The translations under genes were made by a program, and so were the position numbers. Positions 1 to 5,399 of a stretch of 7,267 nt of DNA are shown piece by piece. How positions within the stretch are numbered: position 1 is the first letter of the stretch; each line of letters begins with the position of its first letter. Origin of the DNA: Syntrophaceae bacterium UBA6252 (GTDB lineage: Bacteria > Desulfobacterota > Syntrophia > Syntrophales > UBA6807); the NCBI GenBank assembly GCA_002441265.1, contig DJVQ01000019.1, positions 1 through 7,267 on the forward strand, given 5' to 3'. The notes under the pieces are model-generated. The model did no database searches. It was not told the DNA's origin and saw only the letters and a list, made by a program, of their open reading frames with translations.

Positions 1-232
1 CATGATCGCCACGCCGGCGGTCCGGAACCTCATCCGGGAGGCCAAGACGTACCAGCTGCCCTCCATGATCCAGACGGGTAAGAAATACGGCATGCAGCTC
101 CTGGACGACGCCATCATGGAACTCCTGAACCGCGGCGTCATCGGCGCCGACGACGGGTATCTCAAGGCGAACGACAAGGCCCGGTTCCGGCCTTTCCTCA
201 AGTCGCAGCCGACGGACTTCACGGAAGTGTGA
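1..232 (+). CDS. pilT: Type IV pilus retraction ATPase PilT, C-terminal fragment (gene enters from the left edge)
   Basis: This is the last 76 codons of a PilT-type ATPase; the Walker motifs lie outside the window and the first base belongs to a split codon. The visible part begins in the helical C-terminal domain with the segment TPAVRNLIREAK, which is the AIRNLIRE signature of PilT that is needed for pilus retraction, followed by the usual QLPSMIQTG and GMQLLDDAI stretches. PilT is a cytoplasmic hexameric motor that depolymerises the pilus at the inner-membrane base and drives twitching. The gene ends TGA at 230-232 and is followed after 16 nt by a second family member, so the two are very likely cotranscribed. 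Identification is firm because the C-terminal signature is canonical; whether the missing N-terminal part is intact cannot be judged here. Confidence 0.93.
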   Translation, partial: MIATPAVRNLIREAKTYQLPSMIQTGKKYGMQLLDDAIMELLNRGVIGADDGYLKANDKARFRPFLKSQPTDFTEV

Positions 233-248
233 CAGGAGGGAGGGGAAG

Positions 249-1427
249 ATGTTCCGAAAACAGGACATGGATTACATCCTGGATCACATGCTCCAGTTCC
301 GCGAAAGGATCTCCGACCTGAACATGACCGTGGGCAAGCCCCTGCAGGTGGAAAGCGACGGGGTCCTCATACCCGCGGACCTCGATCCCCCGCTGGGGAA
401 CCTGACCCCGTTTCAGACGGAAATGCTCGCCATGGCCCTCCTCAACCGGGACCGCCGCCTCACCGACACCCTTCTCCGGGAGGGCTCCTGCGACCTTTCC
501 TGGGAGATCCCCGGAAAGGCGCGGCTTCGCGTGAATATTTTCTCCCAGAAGGAGAATTATTCCATCGCCCTGAGAAAACTCGCCGCGGAGGTCCCCACCA
601 TCGACGATCTGGGATTGCCGGGCGCCTTCCTCGATATGGCGAAGGAGAAAAACGGCCTCATCCTGGTCACCGGCGCCACAGGGTCCGGGAAATCCACATC
701 GCTGGCCGCTCTCCTCGAAAAAATCAACGAGGAGCAGTCCGTTCACATCATCACCCTCGAGGATCCCGTCGAGTACCAGCACACCCACAGGAAAGCCACC
801 TTCAACCAGCGGGAGCTGGGGGCGGACTTCGACAGCTTCGCGAACGGGCTCCGGGCGGCCCTTCGCCAGGCGCCGAAGGTCATCCTCCTCGGGGAAATGC
901 GTGACAGGGAATCGGTGGAGATCGGCCTGAGCGCCGCCGAAACGGGGCATCTCGTTCTGTCCACCCTTCACACGGTGGATGCCGGCCAGACGATTCACCG
1001 CATCCTCGGGATGTTTTCCACGGAGGAGGAGAACCAGATCCGGGTCCGTCTTGCCGACACGGTCCGCTGGATCGTCTGCCAGCGTCTTCTCCCGAAGGTC
1101 GGCGGCGGCCGTGTGGCCGCCTTCGAGATCATGAGGTCGAACATCCGGGTGAGGGACGCGGTCCTCCACGGGGAGGCGGAGGGAAAGACCTTCCGGGACA
1201 TCATCGAGGCGGGGCGGGCCTTCAACATGATCTCCTTCGACGAATACATCGTCGGGATGTACCGGGACGGCCTCATCGAGGAGGAGACGGCCCTGGCCTA
1301 CGGGACCACGAAAGGGGTCGTGAGCCGCGGGATCGACACGATCAAGAGTACCCGGGGCGAGAAGACGACGGGAATCGAGGGGCTCGAACTGGACCGCGGG
1401 TACGGAAGGGACAAAAGACGGATCTGA
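249..1427 (+). CDS. PilT/PilU-family type IV pilus retraction ATPase, second copy
   Basis: A 392-residue secretion-type (GspE/PilT superfamily) ATPase. Visible motifs: Walker A GATGSGKST at residues 142-150, Asp box TLEDPVEY at 169-176, Walker B VILLGEMRD at 211-219 with catalytic Glu216, His box ETGHLVLSTLHT at 231-242, and QRLLP at 278-282. These are all the features needed for ATP hydrolysis. The C-terminal domain departs from PilT: where AIRNLIRE is expected there is SNIRVRDAVLHGE (297-309), and the end carries FNMISFDEYIVGMYRDGLI (325-343) plus a charged tail to residue 392. That pattern, and the alanine-proline before Walker B, resemble PilU, the accessory retraction ATPase that works with PilT in one motor. 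The start ATG at 249 is preceded by a long purine-rich site, AGGAGGGAGGGG. It sits directly after pilT, supporting the PilU-like role; strict orthology to PilU rather than a further PilT paralogue is inference. Confidence 0.9.
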   Translation: MFRKQDMDYILDHMLQFRERISDLNMTVGKPLQVESDGVLIPADLDPPLGNLTPFQTEMLAMALLNRDRRLTDTLLREGSCDLSWEIPGKARLRVNIFSQKENYSIALRKLAAEVPTIDDLGLPGAFLDMAKEKNGLILVTGATGSGKSTSLAALLEKINEEQSVHIITLEDPVEYQHTHRKATFNQRELGADFDSFANGLRAALRQAPKVILLGEMRDRESVEIGLSAAETGHLVLSTLHTVDAGQTIHRILGMFSTEEENQIRVRLADTVRWIVCQRLLPKVGGGRVAAFEIMRSNIRVRDAVLHGEAEGKTFRDIIEAGRAFNMISFDEYIVGMYRDGLIEEETALAYGTTKGVVSRGIDTIKSTRGEKTTGIEGLELDRGYGRDKRRI

Positions 1428-1450
1428 ATCCGGAAAGAGGGGAATGAGGA

Positions 1451-1924
1451 ATGCCGTCATACGGGGATGTGCCGTTCGATCTGATCGAAGAGGGGAAGGA
1501 AAAGCTCCTCCTTCTGGAGTCTCTGGAGGAAAGGCGGGAGAAGATCCGCGACATCCTCGCCGGGGAAGGGTACCACGTGCTGGTCCCGGCGGGGGAGGAA
1601 GCGGCGCTGGAAAAGTTCCGGTTTCAGGAGTGTTCCGTCATCCTGGCCGGGGAGCATTCCCGCCCGGAGGGTGCCGGGACCCCCTCCATCCTGGACTACA
1701 TCCGGCGGATCCCCTCGGGAGAGCGGAGAAGATTCTTCGTCGTTCTCCTCAGCGAAACCCTTCCCACCATGGACTCCATGGCCGCTTTCCGGCAGAGCGT
1801 GAACCTCGTGGTGAATTACGAAAACCTGGACCAGCTTCCGGGCATCCTCCGGCGGGCGCAGGTGGCCCACGACGAGCAGTATGCCGTTCTGCGGGAATCC
1901 CTGAGACGGGCGGGACGGATCTGA
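1451..1924 (+). CDS. Receiver-like (pseudo-REC) small protein of unknown function in the pilT operon
   Basis: A 157-residue soluble protein that I do not recognise as a named family. Residues about 18-140 follow the alternating beta/alpha pattern of a response-regulator receiver: KLLLLESLEERREKIRDIL (strand 1, helix 1), GYHVLVPAGEEAALEKF (strand 2, helix 2), CSVILAGE (strand 3), RFFVVLLSE (strand 4) and SVNLVVNYENLDQL (strand 5, helix 5). Where strand 3 should end in the phospho-acceptor Asp it reads VILAGE, and where the conserved Lys of strand 5 should be there is VVNYE; the acidic pair after strand 1 is reduced to Glu. It would therefore not be phosphorylated in the normal way. The start ATG at 1451 is preceded by GAAAGAGGGG 8 nt upstream. 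The gene lies 23 nt after the second retraction ATPase, so a role in controlling pilus retraction is suggested by context only. The fold assignment is from pattern reading and is moderately secure. Confidence 0.72.
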   Translation: MPSYGDVPFDLIEEGKEKLLLLESLEERREKIRDILAGEGYHVLVPAGEEAALEKFRFQECSVILAGEHSRPEGAGTPSILDYIRRIPSGERRRFFVVLLSETLPTMDSMAAFRQSVNLVVNYENLDQLPGILRRAQVAHDEQYAVLRESLRRAGRI

Positions 1925-1931
1925 AGGACGG

Positions 1932-1966
1932 CGGGCGGCCGTCTCCGGAGGGGGGAAGGCCGCCCG
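1932..1966. terminator. GC-rich hairpin between convergent genes, possible terminator
   Basis: CGGGCGGCC (1932-1940) pairs perfectly with GGCCGCCCG (1958-1966) around a 17-nt loop. It sits 7 nt after the stop of the plus-strand pilus operon and 30 nt past the stop of the minus-strand carbonic anhydrase gene, which is where a shared terminator would be expected. The plus-strand side is followed only by a broken T-rich stretch (TTCAGGATTCTTT), and the minus side has no T run, so it is not a textbook intrinsic terminator. It may instead protect 3' ends or assist Rho-dependent termination. Confidence 0.45.
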
Positions 1967-1996
1967 TGCGGGTTCAGGATTCTTTGTGCAAAACCG

Positions 1997-2611
1997 TTAT
2001 TTCTTAGCCGCCAGATAGGCCTTCGCCAGGCTCGTGTTCACGTGGACGACCCCTTTGTTCATGTTCTTCATGGGGTAGTCTTCGGTGATTTCGGGAAGGC
2101 GGTCCGCCTCTTCCTGGGTCCGGAGGACGGAACCCGCCGGGACGTAGCGGCGGTCGGGCACGGAAACGCCCATGAGGATCGCCCCCGGTTCGATGACGCA
2201 GAATTTCCCCACGACAGAGCGGAAAACGAGCACCTTCATCCCGACAAACGTGTCGTCCCCGATGACGGACGGACCGTGCACCTGGACCTGATGGGCCAGG
2301 GAGACCCTCTTCCCGACGTATACGGCGTACTTTTTCCCGTTCACCTCGAAGAGGTTCTTCTCCACCGCTTTCCCGTCCAGTTCCGTTTCCAGGGCGTGAA
2401 TGACGACGCCGTCCTGGACGTTTGAGTCGTCGCCGACGGAAAGGGGCTGTCCTTCGTCCCCGCGGACGCAGGCCGTCGGGGCGACCATGACGTTTGCGCC
2501 GATCCGGACGTTTCCGATGACGGCTGCCAGCGGGTGGATGTAGGCCGTCGGATCGACGGCCGGCTCGGAAATCGTCGCGCTGAAATCGGTTTTTACATTC
2601 TTTTCGATCAT
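1997..2611 (-). CDS. cam: Gamma-class carbonic anhydrase, Cam type
   Basis: A 204-residue left-handed beta-helix (hexapeptide repeat) protein that matches the archetypal gamma carbonic anhydrase of Methanosarcina thermophila almost along its whole length; it interconverts CO2 and bicarbonate with a metal (zinc or iron) bound by three histidines. The key residues can be lined up by eye: Arg50, Asp52 and Glu53 (VRGDEG), Gln66 (SNVQDG), metal ligands His72 (VIHALE), His107 and His112 (SLAHQVQVHGP), and Asn192. Glu75, in HALETE, corresponds to the proton-shuttle Glu84 of Cam and lies in the acidic loop that separates Cam from the loop-less CamH group. Unlike the methanogen enzyme there is no signal peptide, so it should be cytoplasmic. 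The start ATG at 2611 overlaps the coaE stop as ATGA, with a site AGGGAGGG inside the coaE 3' end. A role supplying or removing bicarbonate in an anaerobe is inference. Confidence 0.95.
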   Translation of the reverse strand: MIEKNVKTDFSATISEPAVDPTAYIHPLAAVIGNVRIGANVMVAPTACVRGDEGQPLSVGDDSNVQDGVVIHALETELDGKAVEKNLFEVNGKKYAVYVGKRVSLAHQVQVHGPSVIGDDTFVGMKVLVFRSVVGKFCVIEPGAILMGVSVPDRRYVPAGSVLRTQEEADRLPEITEDYPMKNMNKGVVHVNTSLAKAYLAAKK

Positions 2612-3291
2612 TCTCTTCTTGTCCCTCCCTTTTGTTCCTCTGTGCGCATTTCCGGGGAAGCGGGTTTACCGGGGGCCTCTCTGCGCTCCCGTTCCAGTTC
2701 CACCAGCCGGGGCCAGAGAAGGTCGATCTGCCGTTGCGTCTCCGCCGGGGTCCCCTCGTTGTGAATCACCACATCGGCGTAACGGAGCTTGTCGTCGATG
2801 GGCATCTGGGAATGGAGCCGTTCCAGGGCCTCCCGCCGGCTGATGCCGTTGCGCTTCATGACCCTGCGGACCTGCTCGTCCGGGGGGATGTGGACCAGGA
2901 GCACCAGATCCACGTCCTTTACCCACCCCACCTCGATGAGAAGGGGGATGTCGGAAATGACGATGGCGTCCTCACGGTTTTCCCCGATCCCGCGGACCCT
3001 GTCCTTCCATGCCCGGTACACGGCGGGGTGAACGATCCGGTTCAGCAGCTCCCGCTTCGCCGGGTTCGGGAATACCCGTTCCCCCAGTTTGTCCCGGTCG
3101 ATGGACCGGTCCCCGGCAAGGATGTCCGTCCCGAAGGAAGCGACGATCTCCTTCCACACCGGTTGCCCCGGTTCCTCCAGTTCGTGGACCAGGCCGTCGA
3201 TGTCTAGGTGGACGGCTCCCTTGCCCACGAGAAATCGGGCGACCGTCGATTTTCCGCTTCCGATGCCGCCGGTGAGTCCAATGTTCAGCAT
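2608..3291 (-). CDS. coaE: Dephospho-CoA kinase
   Basis: CoaE phosphorylates the 3'-hydroxyl of dephospho-CoA using ATP, the last step of coenzyme A synthesis, in the cytoplasm. Reading from the ATG at 3291 gives 227 residues: P-loop GGIGSGKST at 8-16, the DxD-like pair Asp30/Asp32 (HLDIDGL), the substrate-side IVHP at 86-89, VISDIPLLIE at 111-120, the lid segment RNGISRREALERLHSQMP at 147-164, and ADVVIHNEG at 172-180. An upstream in-frame GTG at 3309 would add six residues, but AGAAGG with 7-nt spacing precedes the ATG at 3291 and the family normally begins just before the GLTGGIGSGK segment, so I prefer 3291. After about residue 197 there is a highly charged tail not needed for the fold, whose DNA also carries the ribosome-binding site of the overlapping carbonic anhydrase gene. 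The gap to the upstream HAD gene is 73 nt. Confidence 0.96.
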   Translation of the reverse strand: MLNIGLTGGIGSGKSTVARFLVGKGAVHLDIDGLVHELEEPGQPVWKEIVASFGTDILAGDRSIDRDKLGERVFPNPAKRELLNRIVHPAVYRAWKDRVRGIGENREDAIVISDIPLLIEVGWVKDVDLVLLVHIPPDEQVRRVMKRNGISRREALERLHSQMPIDDKLRYADVVIHNEGTPAETQRQIDLLWPRLVELERERREAPGKPASPEMRTEEQKGGTRRE

Positions 3292-3364
3292 GACCCCGCC
3301 TTCTATCACAAGGCCCCCGGCGGGGCAACGAAAAAAAAAGCGAAAGGCAAGGAGAAAAGAGGGT

Positions 3365-4033
3365 TTATCTCCCCCGCCGGCGGGAGGGGGATTCCCCCAG
3401 GATTTCCCAGGATCGGCGGAGGGCGAGTCTTTTCAGGGCCCGGTCGGGACACACAGCCACCGGTTTTCCGACCGCTTCGAGCAGGGGAAGGTCGTGGATC
3501 GAGTCGCCGTAAGCCGTGCATTCGCGAAGGGAGATCCCTTTCTCGGCGCACATCCGGCGGGCGATCCGGAGCTTTTCCGCGTGAAAGGGATGGACGGGGG
3601 GCGGGAGGGGACGGAAACGGCCGTCCGATACGGTGCAGACCGTCGCCCGGACCGCGTCGATGCCCCCGTGACGGGCCACCGGTTCGGCGATCGCCGCGAG
3701 GGTTCCCGTGAGGAGGACCGTTTCGTCGCCGTTTTGCCGGTGCCGGGCGATCCGGTCCGTCATTTCCCGCCGCAGGGACGGGAGAAGCTCCTTTCCGACG
3801 AATTCGCCGGCCCTTTCGGCCACGTACTCCTCGGAAAGACCGGAAAGATAGGCCTTGTTTTTTTTCCAGACCGATTTCCCGAGGCGGGGCCAGCGGCGTA
3901 AGGCAAAAAAGAGGAAGTGGGAAATCTGGGGAATCCCGAGGGCCCCCTTTCTCAGGAGATACAGGAAGAACCGCCGTTCGGAGCTTTCCTTTTCGATCAA
4001 CGTTCCGTCGAGGTCGATGAAGACGATCGCCAT
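3365..4033 (-). CDS. HAD-superfamily subfamily IB phosphatase (PgpC/SerB-like)
   Basis: A 222-residue HAD phosphohydrolase. Motif I is FIDLDGTL (nucleophile Asp7, acid/base Asp9), motif II is LLTGT with Thr109, motif III is Lys154 in FHAEKL, and motif IV is YGDSIHDLPLL with Asp177 and Asp181. Helical cap residues about 15-90 sit between motifs I and II as in the IB group, which contains phosphoserine phosphatase and the phosphatidylglycerophosphate phosphatase PgpC. The gene begins 1 nt after the stop of a PgsA-like CDP-alcohol phosphatidyltransferase and has no good Shine-Dalgarno site of its own, so translation is probably coupled. The neighbour makes a phospholipid phosphate such as phosphatidylglycerol-phosphate a plausible substrate, but the sequence alone does not fix it; phosphoserine or another small phosphate is possible. 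A hydrophobic stretch at about 33-46 is more likely a cap helix than a membrane span. Confidence 0.88.
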   Translation of the reverse strand: MAIVFIDLDGTLIEKESSERRFFLYLLRKGALGIPQISHFLFFALRRWPRLGKSVWKKNKAYLSGLSEEYVAERAGEFVGKELLPSLRREMTDRIARHRQNGDETVLLTGTLAAIAEPVARHGGIDAVRATVCTVSDGRFRPLPPPVHPFHAEKLRIARRMCAEKGISLRECTAYGDSIHDLPLLEAVGKPVAVCPDRALKRLALRRSWEILGESPSRRRGR

Positions 4034-4034
4034 G

Positions 4035-4676
4035 TCATTGCCGCCGGTTGGATCGGGACCTTCCGATATTGCGGAAGGGCCCGTCCGATTTGAAGGCGAA
4101 CTCGAGGATCACCGGAAGGGCGCGCAGGACGCACAGGAAAACCGTGGTGTACACAAGCAGGAATTTCAATCCTTCCAGCTCGGGCCGGGTCGCCTCGTAC
4201 AGGCCGGGGGCGACGAGAGGAAGGGGATAAATGAGCAGCAGGTAGCCGAAGGTGACGGCTTTCGCGATCCCGTAGAGAAGCCGCAGCGTCTTTCCCGAGA
4301 CGAGGAGTTTTCCGAGTTTCGATTCCACCATGCCGAAGGGCGTCAGACCGCGGGAGGCCCCGTAACTCCGGATGGTGTCCACGAGGAAGCTCCTCGTGAT
4401 GAAGAGAATGGCGACCCAGACGGGGACCAGGTCGAGATCGGCGACCACGATCCACAGGACGTTTTCCACGATCCGGTCCGCGGCGATGTCGAAGAGCGCC
4501 CCGAAATGGGAGGTCTCGTTCCGAAGGCGGGCGACGAAGCCGTCGAAGGCATCCATGAAAAAGATGACCCCGAGGAGGGGGACGTTCAGGAGCTGCAGAA
4601 CGGGGGGCGCCTGATAGGCGATGATGACGAGAACAAAGAGCAGGAGCAATCGGGACAGGGTGATGAGATTCGCCAT
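4035..4676 (-). CDS. CDP-alcohol phosphatidyltransferase family membrane protein (PgsA-like)
   Basis: A 213-residue polytopic inner-membrane enzyme. The family signature D-x2-D-G-x2-A-R-x8-G-x3-D-x3-D is complete: Asp42, Asp45, Gly46, Ala49, Arg50, Gly59, Asp63 and Asp67; these aspartates bind the metals and the CDP-alcohol. Hydrophobic segments lie at about 8-40, 72-93, 140-156 and 172-192. The N-terminal NLITLSR and the stretch ITRSFLVDTIRSYGASRG followed by ESKLGKLLVSGKT resemble phosphatidylglycerophosphate synthase, which joins CDP-diacylglycerol and glycerol 3-phosphate. Other substrates (inositol phosphate, serine) cannot be excluded. The ATG at 4676 is preceded by CAGGG with 6-nt spacing. 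It is first in the minus-strand operon and is followed after 1 nt by a HAD-IB phosphatase that could remove the phosphate from its product. The tail after residue 196 is short and basic. Confidence 0.9.
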   Translation of the reverse strand: MANLITLSRLLLLFVLVIIAYQAPPVLQLLNVPLLGVIFFMDAFDGFVARLRNETSHFGALFDIAADRIVENVLWIVVADLDLVPVWVAILFITRSFLVDTIRSYGASRGLTPFGMVESKLGKLLVSGKTLRLLYGIAKAVTFGYLLLIYPLPLVAPGLYEATRPELEGLKFLLVYTTVFLCVLRALPVILEFAFKSDGPFRNIGRSRSNRRQ

Positions 4677-4736
4677 GGCGTGCCCTGACAGGATCCTGGA
4701 AAATCAAACAACTCATTGTTAATACATGAATTCCTA

Positions 4737-4774
4737 CCGTTCCCCGGAAACGGCGAACGGTCGGCCCCCGCCGT
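4737..4774 (-). promoter_or_regulatory. Competing hairpins in the leader of the minus-strand operon
   Basis: Three stems can form and share bases: CCGTTC (4737-4742) with GAACGG (4755-4760); the shorter CCGTT (4737-4741) with AACGG (4749-4753); and ACGGCG (4750-4755) with CGCCGT (4769-4774). They lie between the predicted transcription start near 4792 and the ATG at 4676. Mutually exclusive stems can act as an attenuator or leader switch, but I recognise no riboswitch class and none of the stems is followed by a T run on the minus strand. Confidence 0.25.
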
Positions 4775-4798
4775 CTCTAATATGAAATGATTAGTGAT

Positions 4799-4827
4799 TC
4801 CATAGCATTAGGTTCCACCTTTGTCAA
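4799..4827 (-). promoter_or_regulatory. Sigma70-like promoter for the minus-strand operon
   Basis: On the minus strand a perfect consensus -35 box TTGACA (4827-4822) is followed by a 17-nt spacer and TATGGA (4804-4799) as -10, which matches the consensus TATAAT only in its first three bases. Transcription would begin near 4792, leaving a leader of roughly 115 nt before the ATG at 4676. The consensus -35 in a high-GC genome and the exact spacing make this the best promoter candidate in the window, although the -10 is weak. Confidence 0.5.
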
Positions 4828-4833
4828 GACAAA
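4820..4833. promoter_or_regulatory. Palindrome TTTGTC-AA-GACAAA overlapping the -35 box, possible operator
   Basis: A perfect inverted repeat with 6-bp arms and a 2-bp centre covers the -35 hexamer of the minus-strand promoter. A dimeric repressor bound here would block RNA polymerase. The position between divergent genes would allow one regulator to act on both. No regulator gene is adjacent in the window. Confidence 0.4.
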
Positions 4834-4962
4834 AGTGACCCGTCCCCCTCCGGCCGTTCCGGGAATCCCGCCCCTTCCGGAGAAATTTCCATTCGGGCTT
4901 TCCGCCGGCGGGTCGCGCTTGATTTCTCGGGCGGCTTCGACTATGGAACTCGAAAAAGCCGC

Positions 4963-4971
4963 GAGGTGATC
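4963..4971 (+). promoter_or_regulatory. Unusually extended Shine-Dalgarno site GAGGTGATC
   Basis: Nine consecutive bases match the complement of the common bacterial 16S rRNA 3' end (AAGGAGGTGATC). The GAGG core ends 8 nt before the ATG at 4975. This decides the start: the in-frame GTG at 4966 lies inside the site and cannot be the initiator. Confidence 0.75.
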
Positions 4972-4974
4972 GCC

Positions 4975-5199
4975 ATGGCGTATATCTTCCGATCCCCGTC
5001 GGGAACGTTTCTCATCGGTCCCGACGAGGAGGACCTTTCCTTGTGCAAGCTTTGCATCGGCGGCCTCTGGCTCCGGTCGTTCGAGACGGAGGAAGCCGCG
5101 GCGGCGGCCGTTCGCCACAAGTGCACGGGCTGGCCCGAATGGGACCGGGCGGAGGAACCCTGCGGTCCGGACGACCTCTCCGGATGGGAGGAAATCTGA
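4975..5199 (+). CDS. Small four-cysteine protein of unknown function, 74 residues
   Basis: I do not recognise this protein as a named family. It begins MAYIFRSPSGTFLIGPDEED, then has a CKLC pair (Cys24, Cys27), LWLRSFETEEAAAAAVRHKC (Cys50, with His48), TGWPEWDR and Cys63, and ends acidic. Tryptophans 32, 53, 56 and 71 and the strand-like openings suggest a small beta/alpha fold of the type that displays a G-x-W-L-R-S-F-x-T-x-E-x-A-A pattern; I recall broadly similar small proteins in Proteobacteria but cannot verify this. The CxxC, HxC and later Cys could bind a metal. There is no signal peptide or membrane span. The ATG at 4975 is supported by a nine-base ribosome-binding site, which argues for real and strong translation. 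Gaps of nearly 300 nt before and 262 nt after suggest a single-gene transcript. Confidence 0.72.
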   Translation: MAYIFRSPSGTFLIGPDEEDLSLCKLCIGGLWLRSFETEEAAAAAVRHKCTGWPEWDRAEEPCGPDDLSGWEEI

Positions 5200-5210
5200 C
5201 GGCTTCGTCA
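5197..5210. repeat. Copy 1 of a short repeat starting at a stop codon; small hairpin TGACG-GCTT-CGTCA
   Basis: The 14 bases are a perfect inverted repeat with 5-bp arms and a GCTT loop, beginning with the TGA stop of the 74-residue gene. Extended to 16 bases (5197-5212) they match the sequence at the stop of the tandem-ACT gene (7243-7258) at 14 of 16 positions. No T run follows, so it is not an intrinsic terminator. Confidence 0.45.
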
Positions 5211-5261
5211 AAGTTCCCGCGCCGCCCTTTGTCCCATGCCCCTGCGGCATGCCCTCCGCAT

Positions 5262-5301
5262 GCCCCGGCTCCCGGGATCGGGGCCCGGCCGGCGGGATTT
5301 T
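5262..5301 (+). terminator. Possible weak terminator after the 74-residue gene
   Basis: GCCCCG (5262-5267) can pair with CGGGGC (5279-5284), and CCCG (5284-5287) with CGGG (5293-5296) just before ATTTT. The stems are GC-rich but short and the T run is only four bases, so this is a weak call. Confidence 0.28.
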
Positions 5302-5399
5302 CCCCTGACCTTCGGGAGAAGCGTTTTCCGGCAGGTTGCGGGTTCGTCGAACCGTGGCCGGCGGGGCCGCGGGAGCCCGGAGGCCGCCGCAAATAGGAC

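Larger units (their letters stand above)
4677..4974. other. Divergent intergenic region, locally AT-rich
   Basis: This 298-nt gap separates the minus-strand phospholipid/coaE operon from the plus-strand 74-residue gene. The parts near 4700-4735 and 4775-4835 are clearly richer in A and T than the surrounding coding DNA. It holds a minus-strand promoter candidate, a palindrome and leader hairpins, listed separately. On the plus strand an open frame runs 4787-4969 but has no ribosome-binding site and a proline/glycine-rich composition, so I do not call it. I see no convincing plus-strand promoter; TAATAT at 4778-4783 is a possible -10 without a matching -35. Confidence 0.6.

Noticed and set aside
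219..1460. Long minus-strand open frame of 413 codons
   Set aside because: It lies antisense to the fully motif-supported PilT/PilU-type ATPase; its Pro/Gly/Asp-rich sequence is the mirror of high-GC coding DNA and shows no family motif.
3292..3309. GTG at 3309 as the coaE start
   Set aside because: It adds six residues before the usual CoaE N-terminus and lacks a well-placed ribosome site, whereas AGAAGG lies 7 nt before the ATG at 3291.
3313..3339. Hairpin GCCCC-CGGC-GGGGC beside a run of nine A (T on the minus strand), possible terminator before coaE
   Set aside because: On the minus strand the T run comes before the hairpin, and on the plus strand the hairpin is followed by A, so neither orientation has the order of an intrinsic terminator.
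4533..4544. Twelve bases GACGAAGCCGTC matching the reverse complement of the stop-codon repeat
   Set aside because: On the minus strand they encode the Asp-Gly-Phe-Val of the phosphatidyltransferase active-site motif, so the match is best explained by coding constraint.
4787..4969. Plus-strand 60-codon open frame in the divergent region
   Set aside because: No ribosome-binding site, Pro/Gly-rich composition, and it overlaps the predicted minus-strand promoter; its end runs into the Shine-Dalgarno site of the 74-residue gene.
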